Made by a program: the position numbers and the translations under genes. 64,000 nt of DNA. Source: Caldinitratiruptor microaerophilus. Lineage in GTDB: Bacteria > Bacillota > Sulfobacillia > Symbiobacteriales > ZC4RG38. This document shows positions 55,660 through 64,000 of the stretch, in pieces. The number at the start of each line of letters is the position of its first letter. The first letter of the stretch is position 1. The stretch is taken from the NCBI RefSeq assembly GCF_025999835.1, contig NZ_AP025628.1, forward strand, positions 1,984,001-2,048,000. Direction: 5' to 3'. The notes under the pieces are model-generated. The model saw nothing but the letters and a program-made list of their open reading frames with translations. It searched no databases and was not told the origin of the DNA.

Positions 55660-56259
55660 TTGCAGGAACCCTTGGAGGGGCGCGGCGGCGTCGACAAGGA
55701 GAAGATCGAGCGGGCCGTGCGCATGATCCTGGAGGCGATCGGCGAGGACCCGGACCGGGAGGGGCTCCGCGAGACGCCCCGGCGGATCGCCGACTTCTAC
55801 GAGGAGGTGACGGTGGGGCTCCGGGTCGACCCCGGGCGTCACCTCGCCACCGTCTTTCACGAGGACCACCACGAGGAGATGGTCATCGTGAAGGACATCC
55901 CGTTCCAGTCGCTCTGCGAGCACCACCTCGTGCCCTTCGTCGGCAAGGCGCACGTGGTCTACATCCCCCGTGACGGGCGGCTCGTCGGGCTGTCGAAGCT
56001 CGCCCGGGTCGTCGAGGAGTTCTCCCGCCGCCCGCAGCTGCAGGAGCGCCTGACGAGCCAGGTCGCAGACCTGATCGTCGAGCGGCTCAACCCGCTCGGG
56101 GTGATGGTGGTGATCGAGGCGGAGCACATGTGCATGACCATGCGGGGGGTGCGCAAGCCGGGATCGATCACCGTGACCTCGGCGGTGCGCGGCGCCTTCG
56201 CCCACGAGCCCGCCACCCGTGCGGAGGCGATGGCGCTCATCAAGGGCGTGTCGCGGTAG
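55660..56259 (+). CDS. folE: GTP cyclohydrolase I FolE
   Basis: The enzyme converts GTP to dihydroneopterin triphosphate, the first step to folate. TTG 55660 follows the folP stop by one base, with GGGAGGGG in the folP end. The 199-residue protein contains [13 protein letters not shown], the zinc-binding CEHHLVPF (Cys near 87) and the second Cys in [13 protein letters not shown], so it is the canonical zinc-dependent FolE1. The end abuts glgP by one base in convergent orientation. Confidence 0.96.
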   Translation: MQEPLEGRGGVDKEKIERAVRMILEAIGEDPDREGLRETPRRIADFYEEVTVGLRVDPGRHLATVFHEDHHEEMVIVKDIPFQSLCEHHLVPFVGKAHVVYIPRDGRLVGLSKLARVVEEFSRRPQLQERLTSQVADLIVERLNPLGVMVVIEAEHMCMTMRGVRKPGSITVTSAVRGAFAHEPATRAEAMALIKGVSR

Positions 56260-56260
56260 C

Positions 56261-57868
56261 TCACAGCCCGTACATGAGCTGGCGGTACTGCTCGACCATC
56301 CGGTGCGCGGTGAACCGGGCGCTCATGTCGATGCTGGCCCCCATCATCCGCACCCAGCGGTCCCGGTCCCCGTAGAACGTGGGGATCACCTCGCGCTCGA
56401 GCACGTCGTAGAGGGCCCGGGCGTCGTGATCCGCCTGGCCCTCGCCGACGTATCCGCCGCCGAACTGCCAGCCGTTCACCCCGTGCTCGCAGGCCTCGGC
56501 CCACCACCCGTCCAGGACGCTGAGGTTGAGCACCCCGTTCATGGCCGCCTTCATGCCCGATGTCCCGCTCGCCTCGAGGGGCCGCTGCGGGTTGTTGAGC
56601 CAGACGTCGCAGCCACGCGTCAGCACCCTGGCGAGGCGCATGTCATAGTTCTGCAGGAACACGACCCGGCCCGGGAAGCGCCGCGCCCAGTCGACGAGGC
56701 GGGCCACGATCTCCTTGGCCGCCTCGTCCCGCGGGTGGGCCTTGCCGGAGAAGAGGAGCTGGAGCCGCCCCGACTCCAGCAGGCGCACGATCCGGCCGGG
56801 GTCCCGGAAGATCAGGTCGGGCCGCTTGTAGGGGGCGGCCCGGCGGGCGAACCCGATGGTCAGGACGGCGGGATCGAGCCACAGCCCCGTGCGGGCCTCG
56901 ACTTCCTGGAGGAGCTCCCGCTTGCACTCCAGGTGGGCCTCCCAGAGGTCGCCGGCCTGTCCCCGCGCGGCCCGGATACGGGGGTCCTGCCAGGTGCCGG
57001 GATGAACGCCGTTCGTGATGTGGACGATGGGCGCGGCCTGGTCGACGTCGCTCCACATGGCCCGGGCCACCCGGCCGTGCAGGGCCGAGACCCCGTTGGC
57101 CAGGCGCGCGAGCCGGAGGCCCGCCACGGTCATCCCGAAGGGGTCGCCCCCGATGCGGCGCATCTGCTCGTAGCTCAGGCCGTGGTAGGCCTCCATGTAG
57201 CGGAGCAGGCCGTGGTCGTGCACCTCGTTGCCGGCCGACACCGGCGTGTGGGTGGTGAAGACGATCTGCTCCCGGACGGCCTCCCGGGCGTCCTCGAAGG
57301 ACAGGCCCCGCTCCATCTGCTCCCGGATCAGCTCAATCCCGGCGAAGACGGCGTGACCCTCGTTGAAGTGGTACACGGTCGGGTTGAGGCCCAGGCGCCG
57401 CAGCGCCCGGACGCCGCCGATCCCCAGGACCATCTCCTGGGCCACGCGGTCCTCCGCCGAGCCGCCGTACAGCTGCGCCGTGATGGCCCGGTCGGGGAAC
57501 GGGTTCTCCGGCAGGTCCGTGTCCAGGAGGTACAGCGGCGCGTTGCCGTAGCGGTCGACCAGCCAGACCTTCACGGCGACCTGCCGGTCCCGGATGCGCA
57601 GGCACAGCCGCACCCCGGTGTCCTCCAGGAAGTCGTACCGGAAGTCCGGGTACGTGTCGTACGGGCGGCCGCCCTCGCCGATGAGCTGGGTGGTGTAGCC
57701 TTGGCGCCACAGCAGGCCCACCCCCACGAGGGGCAGGCCGATCTCCCTGGCAGCTTTCAGGTGATCGCCCGCCAGAACCCCGAGGCCCCCCGCATACGTG
57801 TGCAGTTCCTCGTGCAGGCCGTACTCCATGCAGAAGTACGCGACCAGCGGCCTGCGCGCGCCCTCCAC
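56261..57868 (-). CDS. glgP: Alpha-glucan phosphorylase (short form)
   Basis: A 535-residue GT35-type phosphorylase from GTG 57868, without the N-terminal DUF3417 extension found in many thermophile homologues. It has YFCMEYGLHEELHTYAGGLGVLAGDHLK, HFNEGHAVFAG, THTPVSAGNEV, FARRAAPYKRPDLI, and NNPQRPLEASGTSGMKAAMNG. The last, with its SGTSGMKA motif, matches the PLP lysine site of phosphorylases. It releases glucose 1-phosphate from glycogen or maltodextrin. The missing N-terminal region could mean truncation or a natural short class; the start is well placed after an intergenic gap. Confidence 0.9.
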   Translation of the reverse strand: MEGARRPLVAYFCMEYGLHEELHTYAGGLGVLAGDHLKAAREIGLPLVGVGLLWRQGYTTQLIGEGGRPYDTYPDFRYDFLEDTGVRLCLRIRDRQVAVKVWLVDRYGNAPLYLLDTDLPENPFPDRAITAQLYGGSAEDRVAQEMVLGIGGVRALRRLGLNPTVYHFNEGHAVFAGIELIREQMERGLSFEDAREAVREQIVFTTHTPVSAGNEVHDHGLLRYMEAYHGLSYEQMRRIGGDPFGMTVAGLRLARLANGVSALHGRVARAMWSDVDQAAPIVHITNGVHPGTWQDPRIRAARGQAGDLWEAHLECKRELLQEVEARTGLWLDPAVLTIGFARRAAPYKRPDLIFRDPGRIVRLLESGRLQLLFSGKAHPRDEAAKEIVARLVDWARRFPGRVVFLQNYDMRLARVLTRGCDVWLNNPQRPLEASGTSGMKAAMNGVLNLSVLDGWWAEACEHGVNGWQFGGGYVGEGQADHDARALYDVLEREVIPTFYGDRDRWVRMMGASIDMSARFTAHRMVEQYRQLMYGL

Positions 57869-57944
57869 CCCTTCACCCCCGCCGGCTGCCTGTCAGGGTA
57901 GCGCGCTCAGGATGGCCCGGCGCGGCCGGCGTCTATGCACCCGC

Positions 57945-57975
57945 GAGCGAGGGGCCGGGAACCGGCCCCTCGCTC
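57945..57975 (-). terminator. Terminator hairpin overlapping the LytR-type gene stop
   Basis: GAGCGAGGGGCCGG (57945-57958) and CCGGCCCCTCGCTC (57962-57975) form a perfect 14-pair stem with loop GAA, overlapping the response regulator stop codon. No U-tract follows. Confidence 0.6.
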
Positions 57976-58771
57976 AGTCCATCGCGAACAGTTCCTTCAG
58001 CTTCTTCACGTTGGAGCGGCTGACGAGCACCTCGCTGTGGTTCTTGTCCTTCATCCGCAGGAGGTAGGCTCCGTTGAAGTACGGGCTGATCTCGCGGATC
58101 TGGTAGATGTTGACGAGGTAGCTGCGGTGGCAGCGGAAGAACTGGTCGGAGGGGAGGCGCTCGGTCAGCTCCTGGAGGGTGTAGCGGGTCACGAGGCGCT
58201 CGCTGTGGGTCTGGACGTAGACGTTGTACCCCTCGCTGAAGATGTAGACGATCTCGTTCGGCGCCACGGGGATCTGCCGCTCGTCCCGTTCGCACAGCAC
58301 CCAGGTGAGCGTGGGGCTGCGGCGCCCCTCCCGCTCCCCCTCGCCGGGCTCGGGCCGGGCCAGGCCCCGGGCCTCCCGCAGGCGCTGGATCGTCTCCGCC
58401 AGCCGCTCGTCGTCGATGGGCTTGAGGAGGTAGTCGACCGCCCGCATCTCGAAGGCGGGCACGGCGTAGTTCTCGTACGCCGTGACGAAGACGATGCGGG
58501 GCGGCACCTCCCGGCCGCGCAGCTGGCGCGCCAGCTCGATGCCGTTCACCCCCGGCATCTGCACGTCGAGGAAGATCACGTCGTAGTCCAGCGCCTCGAT
58601 GAGGTGGAGGGCCTCCCGGGCGCTCGTGGCCTCACCGATGATCTCCACGTCCGGGTACTTCTCCAGCCGGTAGCGGAGCTCCATGCGCGCGGGATACTCG
58701 TCGTCCACGATGAGCGCCTTCAGCACCGCCGGCGCCTTCTCCGCCGCGGCCTGGCCGGTGCCCTTCTGCAC
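57974..58771 (-). CDS. LytTR-family response regulator
   Basis: GTG 58771 (GGAGG just upstream) is preferred to GTG 58795; the product has 265 residues. The receiver domain (about 17-135) has DDE near the N-terminus, phospho-acceptor Asp in VIFLDVQMPG, and the Thr/Lys pair in FVTAY and YLLKP. After a Glu/Arg linker, a LytTR DNA-binding domain (about 165-262) shows IPVAPNEIVYIFSEGYNVYV and FFRCHRSYLVNIYQI. It pairs with the LytS-type kinase 69 bases upstream. LytSR-type systems often control carbohydrate, acetate/pyruvate uptake or autolysis functions; no target is evident here. Confidence 0.95.
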   Translation of the reverse strand: MQKGTGQAAAEKAPAVLKALIVDDEYPARMELRYRLEKYPDVEIIGEATSAREALHLIEALDYDVIFLDVQMPGVNGIELARQLRGREVPPRIVFVTAYENYAVPAFEMRAVDYLLKPIDDERLAETIQRLREARGLARPEPGEGEREGRRSPTLTWVLCERDERQIPVAPNEIVYIFSEGYNVYVQTHSERLVTRYTLQELTERLPSDQFFRCHRSYLVNIYQIREISPYFNGAYLLRMKDKNHSEVLVSRSNVKKLKELFAMD

Positions 58772-58840
58772 GGGACCTCCGACTCCTTTCTTCACGACGG
58801 GCTTGCCACGACCCGAGGGTCACGACCGGCCACGTCCGGC

Positions 58841-60253
58841 TCAGGCCGGCACCTGTCCGGCTCCGGAGGGGCCGGTGACGACGGGTTCCGGGACCTCGGC
58901 GGGGATGCGGAGCGTCGGGGCCAGGGCGGGGGCGCGGTCCCCGTCGGCCGCGGCCCCGGCGGGAGCGCGCAGGGGGATGCGCACCCGGATGGCCGTGCCC
59001 TTCCCCGGCGCCGACCGCACCCGCAGCCGGTACGCCTCGCCGTACAGGCTGACGAGGCGGTCGTTCACGTTCGTGAGCCCCAGGCCCATCCCGGTGCCGT
59101 ACCCGTCCCGGAAGACACGCTCGACGGTCTCCCGGTCCATGCCCACGCCGGTGTCGTAGACGAGCACGTGGATCTCGTCCCGGACCCGGCGCGCGAGCAT
59201 CCCCACGGTGCCTCCTCCCTCCAGGGGGGCGATGCCGTGGACCACCGAGTTCTCCACGAGCGGCTGCAGGGTGAGGATCGGGATGGGCACGCTGAGCACC
59301 TTGGGGTCGATGCGCATCCGGACCCGGAGCTTGTCGCCGTACCGGGCCTTCTCGAGGGCCAGGTACGTGTTGATGTACTCGAGTTCCTCCTGGAGGGTGA
59401 TGAAGTTCCCGCGGTAGCTGAGCGACCGGCGGAAGAAGCTCGCCAGCTGCACGAGGAGTTCGCGCGCCTTCTCCACGTCGGTGCGGCTGAAGTGGATGAT
59501 CGTGTTGAGGACGTTGAAGAGGAAATGCGGGCGGATCTGGGCCTGCAGCGCCTCCAGGCGGGCCTTGGTGACGAGCTGGCGCTGGCGCTCGGCCTCGGCC
59601 AGCTCCATCTGCATGTCCAGGATCTGGGCGATCCCGACGGCCAGCCGGGCGACGTGGGGCGGCAGCGCCTGGGCCTGCGTCCGGTAGAGCTTGAAGGTGC
59701 CGACCACCCGGCCCCGGAACTTCAGGGGCGCGATCACCGCCGACTTGAGCGGGTGCGGGCAGCCGGGCTCGTCACAGGACAGGACCCGGGGATCCACGAC
59801 CACCTTGGGCTGGCCGGTCCGCAGGACTTCCCGGGTGGCGTCGGTGAGGATCGGGCCGCCCTGCTGGTGACGCCGGCAGCCGACCCCGCTGAAGCCGAGG
59901 ATCTTCTCCGTGTCCGTGATCGCCACGGCGTCGACCTCGGTGATCCGCCGCATGAGCTCCGTGATCTTCTGGGCGGACTCCTCGTTCAGGCCCTGGCGCA
60001 GGTAGGGCAGCGTCTCGCCGCTGATCCGGAGGGTCGCGTCGAAGGAGTTCGACAGGCTCTCGAGCTCGCTGCTGCTGGGCGGGCGGGGGGTGGGGTCGGC
60101 GGCCGAGAGGATGCCCACCGCCACGACCAGCTGGAGCACGAGCGCCAGGGCGGCCACGGCCCCGCCCCAGGGCGCGAGGAGGAGGGCGGCCACACCCGCC
60201 CCCGTGATGGCCAGAAGGAAGTACAGGATGCGGTACTTGCGGTTGATGCCCAC
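58841..60253 (-). CDS. LytS-type sensor histidine kinase
   Basis: GTG 60253 (GGGAGG eight bases upstream) gives a 470-residue protein. Two membrane helices (about 8-50) precede a GAF-like domain (about 90-215) with several cysteines (GVGCRRH, SCDEPGCPH), then a His_kinase domain with QIRPHFLFNVLNTI (phospho-acceptor His near 245) and an HATPase_c domain with VENSVVHG, DTGVGMDRE and GMGLGLTNVNDRL. The Cys and His set in the GAF region might bind a metal or cluster; this is speculative. It is upstream of its LytTR partner. Confidence 0.93.
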   Translation of the reverse strand: MGINRKYRILYFLLAITGAGVAALLLAPWGGAVAALALVLQLVVAVGILSAADPTPRPPSSSELESLSNSFDATLRISGETLPYLRQGLNEESAQKITELMRRITEVDAVAITDTEKILGFSGVGCRRHQQGGPILTDATREVLRTGQPKVVVDPRVLSCDEPGCPHPLKSAVIAPLKFRGRVVGTFKLYRTQAQALPPHVARLAVGIAQILDMQMELAEAERQRQLVTKARLEALQAQIRPHFLFNVLNTIIHFSRTDVEKARELLVQLASFFRRSLSYRGNFITLQEELEYINTYLALEKARYGDKLRVRMRIDPKVLSVPIPILTLQPLVENSVVHGIAPLEGGGTVGMLARRVRDEIHVLVYDTGVGMDRETVERVFRDGYGTGMGLGLTNVNDRLVSLYGEAYRLRVRSAPGKGTAIRVRIPLRAPAGAAADGDRAPALAPTLRIPAEVPEPVVTGPSGAGQVPA

Positions 60254-60275
60254 CGGGGGCACCTCCCTTCGGCCC

Positions 60276-60809
60276 CTACCCTCCCTTGAAGCGGACGACG
60301 CCGATGTACGGCAGGTAGCGGTACCGCTCCGCCCAGTCGATGCCGTAGCCCACGACGAACTCGTCCGGGATCTCGAACCCGACGTAGTCCACCGGCACGT
60401 CGACCTGGCGGCGGGAAGGCTTGTCGAGCAGCACGCAGATGCGGACGGAGGCCGGCTGCTGGCGCTCGATGTGGTCGCGCAGGTAGCGCAGGGTGAGGCC
60501 GGTGTCGACGATGTCCTCCACCAGGAGGACGTGCCGCCCCTCCACGGCCGTATCCAGGTCCTTCAGGATCTTGACGGCGCCGGAGGACTCGGTCGCTGCG
60601 CCGTACGACGACGAGGCGATGAAGTCCACCTGGGCGTCGACGCCCTGGAACTGGCGGAGCAGGTCGGCGCAGAAGACGAAGGCCCCCTTCAGCACGCCCA
60701 CCACGAGGAGGGACTTCCCGGCGTAGTCCGCCGAGATCCGCCGCGCCAGCTCCGTGACCTTCTGCTTCAGATCCGCCTCGGCGATGAGGGGTTCGACGCT
60801 GTGGTCCAA
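60276..60809 (-). CDS. hpt: Hypoxanthine phosphoribosyltransferase
   Basis: TTG 60809 is preceded by GGGGAGGAG and yields a 177-residue protein, typical size. The PRPP-binding loop VLLVEDIVDTGLTL, the GVLKGAFVFCADLL segment and the DFIASSSYG segment place it with bacterial Hpt, which salvages hypoxanthine and guanine to IMP and GMP. The C-terminal VDYVGFEIPDEFVVGYGIDW is diagnostic. The gene lies 22 bases upstream of the LytS-type kinase on the same strand. Confidence 0.95.
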   Translation of the reverse strand: MDHSVEPLIAEADLKQKVTELARRISADYAGKSLLVVGVLKGAFVFCADLLRQFQGVDAQVDFIASSSYGAATESSGAVKILKDLDTAVEGRHVLLVEDIVDTGLTLRYLRDHIERQQPASVRICVLLDKPSRRQVDVPVDYVGFEIPDEFVVGYGIDWAERYRYLPYIGVVRFKGG

Positions 60810-60916
60810 TCGCTCTCCTCCCCGACAGGGCTCTGCGGCTTCCATTATCGCACAGCCAGGGCCGGAGGAGAACCGGCCGGTACCCGGGGCACGAAAAGTG
60901 TGCTATGCTGTTGGAC

Positions 60917-61915
60917 ATGAACATCTCGGAAGTCGCGCCAGGTCTCTACCTGGTTCCGGTTCCCATCCCGGTCCCGCTCAAGTACGTCAACTGCTACGCC
61001 GCCCGGGGGCGCAGCGGGTGGACGCTGGTGGACACGGGCTTCCACGACGCGGGCGCCGAAGCGGCCTGGCAGGCGGCGTTCCGCCAGCTGGGCTTCGGCC
61101 CCCGGGACGTCGAGCGCGTGGTGGTGACCCACTACCACCCCGACCACTACGGGGCCTCCGGGTGGCTCCAGCAGCTCACCGGGGCGCCGGTGCTGATGCT
61201 CGACCGGGAAGCGGCCATGACGGAACTCATGTGGGACCCCGCCTTCCGGCAGGGGGCCGAGCTGGCCGCGTTCTTCCGGCGCAACGGGATGCCCGAACCG
61301 CTCACCCGGGAGATGGACTGGTACCAGGGCAAGTTGCAGGCGCTCGTTTCCCCCCGGCCAAAGGTAACGACCGTTCGGGAGGGAGACCGGATCCCGGTCG
61401 GGGACCGGCTCTTCGAGGTCCTCTGGGCCCCCGGCCACAGCGACGGCCTCATGGTGCTCTGGAACGAGGAGGAGCGTATCCTCCTGGCGGACGACATGGT
61501 CCTCGTCAAGATCACGCCCAACGTCTCGCTGTGGCCCCGCATGAACCCGGACCCGCTCGGGGACTTCCTCGGGTCGCTGGAGAAGGTGGGCCGGCTCCCC
61601 GCCGTCCTGACCCTCACCGGCCACCGCCAGCCCGTGTACGACCTGGCCGGCCGCTGCGCCGAACTCGCCCGGCACCACGACGAACGGCTCAACGCCGCCA
61701 TGGAGCTCGCCGGCGGCGGCGCCACCGCGTGGGAGGTGTCCCTGGGGCTGTTCGGCGAGCAGGACAACCTCCACAACGCCCGCTTCGCCGTGGCCGAGAC
61801 CCTCTCCCACCTGGAGTACCTCCACCGCCGCGGGTTCCTCGCCCGGGACGAGGACGAGGGCATCGTGCGCTACCGCCGGTCGGAGCCGCGCCGCGCCGTG
61901 AGCGTGGCGCCGTAG
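60917..61915 (+). CDS. Metallo-beta-lactamase-fold hydrolase
   Basis: A 332-residue protein from ATG 60917 (ATG 60905 is in frame too; neither has a good ribosome binding site, and TATGCT at 60904-60909 could be a -10, so leaderless translation is possible). The MBL metal motif is THYHPDHYGASG, with further His in PGHSDG, the Asp in ADDMV, and TGHRQPV near 240. A C-terminal winged-helix-like helical domain (about 255-330) is typical of this MBL subgroup (glyoxalase II-like/LACTB2-like). Substrate is unknown. Confidence 0.85.
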   Translation: MNISEVAPGLYLVPVPIPVPLKYVNCYAARGRSGWTLVDTGFHDAGAEAAWQAAFRQLGFGPRDVERVVVTHYHPDHYGASGWLQQLTGAPVLMLDREAAMTELMWDPAFRQGAELAAFFRRNGMPEPLTREMDWYQGKLQALVSPRPKVTTVREGDRIPVGDRLFEVLWAPGHSDGLMVLWNEEERILLADDMVLVKITPNVSLWPRMNPDPLGDFLGSLEKVGRLPAVLTLTGHRQPVYDLAGRCAELARHHDERLNAAMELAGGGATAWEVSLGLFGEQDNLHNARFAVAETLSHLEYLHRRGFLARDEDEGIVRYRRSEPRRAVSVAP

Positions 61916-61958
61916 CCCCCGCGCGGCGGGGCCCCCGGACGGGAGAGCGTCCGGTCGC

Positions 61959-61992
61959 GGACAGCCCCCTGGCCGCCGCCAGGGGGCTGTCC
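61959..61992. terminator. Long bidirectional hairpin between MBL hydrolase and lipA
   Basis: GGACAGCCCCCTGGC (61959-61973) and GCCAGGGGGCTGTCC (61978-61992) form a perfect 15-pair stem with loop CGCC, four bases from the lipA stop and 44 bases after the MBL stop. No U-tract on either side. Confidence 0.65.
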
Positions 61993-61995
61993 CGC

Positions 61996-63003
<1,008 letters not shown>

Positions 63004-63158
63004 CGCCTCTACGTCCCCTTTCGAGCGCCGTCCCGGTACCCACAGTGTACCGCACCGGCTTGATTTCTCGGTAGCGACCGGCCGCTCCTGCCGCGGCGGT
63101 CCCGCTTGCAGCCGCGGCGCCGGCGCGGGTGGGCACCCCCCGGTCCGGGTGTGACGGG

Positions 63159-63629
63159 TCACGTCCGCAGCGTGGCCACCAACCGCCGCGGGTGGAGGAG
63201 CAGGTCCAGGGCGTCCTCGATCCGCAGTGCCACCACCCGCGCCGCCGCCAGGGCGGCGGCGCTCGCCCCCTCTGCGCCGATCACCACGATGCCCAGGGCC
63301 GCCTCCCGGAGCATGGCCACGTCGTTGAAGCCGTTCCCGATGACCGCCACGTGCGCCGCCCCAAGGTCGCGCACGACCCGGGCCTTGTCCTCCCCTCCCC
63401 CCACCCCCCGGACGGCCGTCAGCCGCACGGGAAGGCTCGCCGTGGCCTGACGGGCGGTCCCGAACGTGTCGGCGGTAAGCACGTGGATCTCCAGGTCCCG
63501 GGCCAGCGCCTCGAGCCGCGGGGCGACGCCCTCGATGAGCTTCCCGTCGGTCGCGATCGTCCCGTTGAAGTCGAGAAGGAGGTAGCGCAGCTGGAGCACG
63601 CCGCTTCCCGGGATCTCGATCTGCCGCAT
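63159..63629 (-). CDS. HAD-family hydrolase (soluble P-type ATPase-like)
   Basis: A 156-residue protein from ATG 63629; GGGAGG lies eight bases upstream. HAD motif I is [12 protein letters not shown], with Asn replacing the second Asp, motif II/III is VLTADT and a Lys, and motif IV is [10 protein letters not shown]. The DFNGT variant matches the small soluble P-type ATPase-like group (COG4087), which resembles the phosphorylation domain of P-type ATPases. Physiological substrate is unknown. It is a single gene on its strand between lipA and the right-edge MBL gene. Confidence 0.88.
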   Translation of the reverse strand: MRQIEIPGSGVLQLRYLLLDFNGTIATDGKLIEGVAPRLEALARDLEIHVLTADTFGTARQATASLPVRLTAVRGVGGGEDKARVVRDLGAAHVAVIGNGFNDVAMLREAALGIVVIGAEGASAAALAAARVVALRIEDALDLLLHPRRLVATLRT

Positions 63630-63820
63630 CGATCGTACCTCCCGACACTTGCCGGCTGCGCCGGAATTGCCCGGCCCCGCGGGGAACCCTGGAGTGCGCC
63701 CGCAGGCACCACTCGATGGCGGCCACCGGGACGAAGCAGGGAGGGACCGGGGCCCTGGCGTAGTCCGTTCAGGGAATGCTATGGCAGGGCCAAACCCTGA
63801 TGCCGGAAGGAGTGGAAGCC

Positions 63821-64000
63821 GTGAACCGGATCGGCCGCGACGTGGAGATCACCTGGCTTGGCCACTCGACCTTCCAGATCCGGACGCCGGGCGGCAAGAC
63901 GGTGCTCATCGACCCGTGGGTGCAGGGCAACCCGGCCACCCCCGAGCGCTTCAAGCAGGGCCTGAAGCCGGACATCCTGTTCGTGACCCACGGCCACTTC
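63821..64000 (+). CDS. Metal-dependent hydrolase, UPF0173/MBL-fold (truncated by window end)
   Basis: The visible 60 residues from GTG 63821 (GGAAGGAG eight bases upstream; ATG 63800 is also in frame) read ITWLGHSTFQI, IDPWVQGNP and ILFVTHGHF, the start of the beta-lactamase fold including the first metal-binding THGHxD segment cut by the window edge. This matches the UPF0173 (YtkL) metal-dependent hydrolase family. The rest lies beyond 64000. Confidence 0.9.
   Translation, partial: MNRIGRDVEITWLGHSTFQIRTPGGKTVLIDPWVQGNPATPERFKQGLKPDILFVTHGHF

Overview
This window comes from a high-GC, spore-forming, probably thermophilic member of the Firmicutes. The overall style (GC-rich codons, many GTG/TTG starts behind strong GGAGG-type ribosome binding sites) resembles the Symbiobacterium/Caldinitratiruptor/Thermaerobacter group; this is inferred from gene content and codon style, not from a marker gene. 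Supporting content: a three-domain SPOCS (DUF3794) protein, a PdaB-type deacetylase, a DacF/PBP5-type carboxypeptidase, two bacillithiol genes (bshC and a YpdA/Bdr-type reductase), and a selenocysteine apparatus (selA, selD, tRNA-Sec).

Layout. 1-2.7 kb: a membrane GAF sensor running off the left edge and a decayed chemotaxis-receptor fragment. 2.7-11.4 kb: a type IV pilus/pseudopilus locus, with three pilin-like genes on the plus strand facing a minus-strand operon of pilM-pilN (fused), pilO, pilB, pilC and a major pilin with its own promoter. 11.8-13.7 kb: an unusual GRLGG-repeat protein, a DUF4349 lipoprotein whose frame runs into a tRNA-Val gene, and that tRNA with its promoter. 13.8-15.4 kb: an ISLre2-type insertion sequence whose transposase start is overlapped by a fold-back hairpin. 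15.9-20.4 kb: a P-type ATPase facing thiC, with a TPP riboswitch and terminator. 20.5-27.6 kb: SPOCS protein, RRM protein, 3-hydroxyacyl-CoA dehydrogenase, acetate kinase, DMT exporter, DacF and an F420-dependent-type oxidoreductase.

27.8-31.9 kb: bshC, selD and selA as one minus-strand run. selD reads through an in-frame UGA at the catalytic position, so SelD itself is predicted to be a selenoprotein; tRNA-Sec lies 12 kb away with its own promoter. 32.4-34.9 kb: two membrane proteins of the cytochrome bd (CydA-like) type, one carrying a C-terminal heme c domain. 35-39.1 kb: DUF1464 protein, threonine synthase-like enzyme, HEAT-type repeat protein. 39.4-43.5 kb: cbiB, cobD-type aminotransferase, DapA-family lyase, agmatinase family. 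43.9-50.9 kb: PdaB, a MetY/CoA-binding fusion, an oligopeptide-binding lipoprotein, rhomboid-TPR protease and YpdA/Bdr. 51-64 kb: Hsp20, small and hypothetical genes, folP-folE, glucan phosphorylase, a LytS/LytR-type pair, hpt, MBL hydrolases, lipA and a HAD hydrolase.

The genome is compact: several convergent pairs overlap or abut at their stop codons, and most 3' ends carry strong GC hairpins with little or no U-tract. The most interesting signals are the UGA-containing selD, the fold-back leader of the IS, the GRLGG-repeat protein, the paired bd-like subunits, and several gene fusions. No CRISPR array, prophage or obvious defence island is visible.
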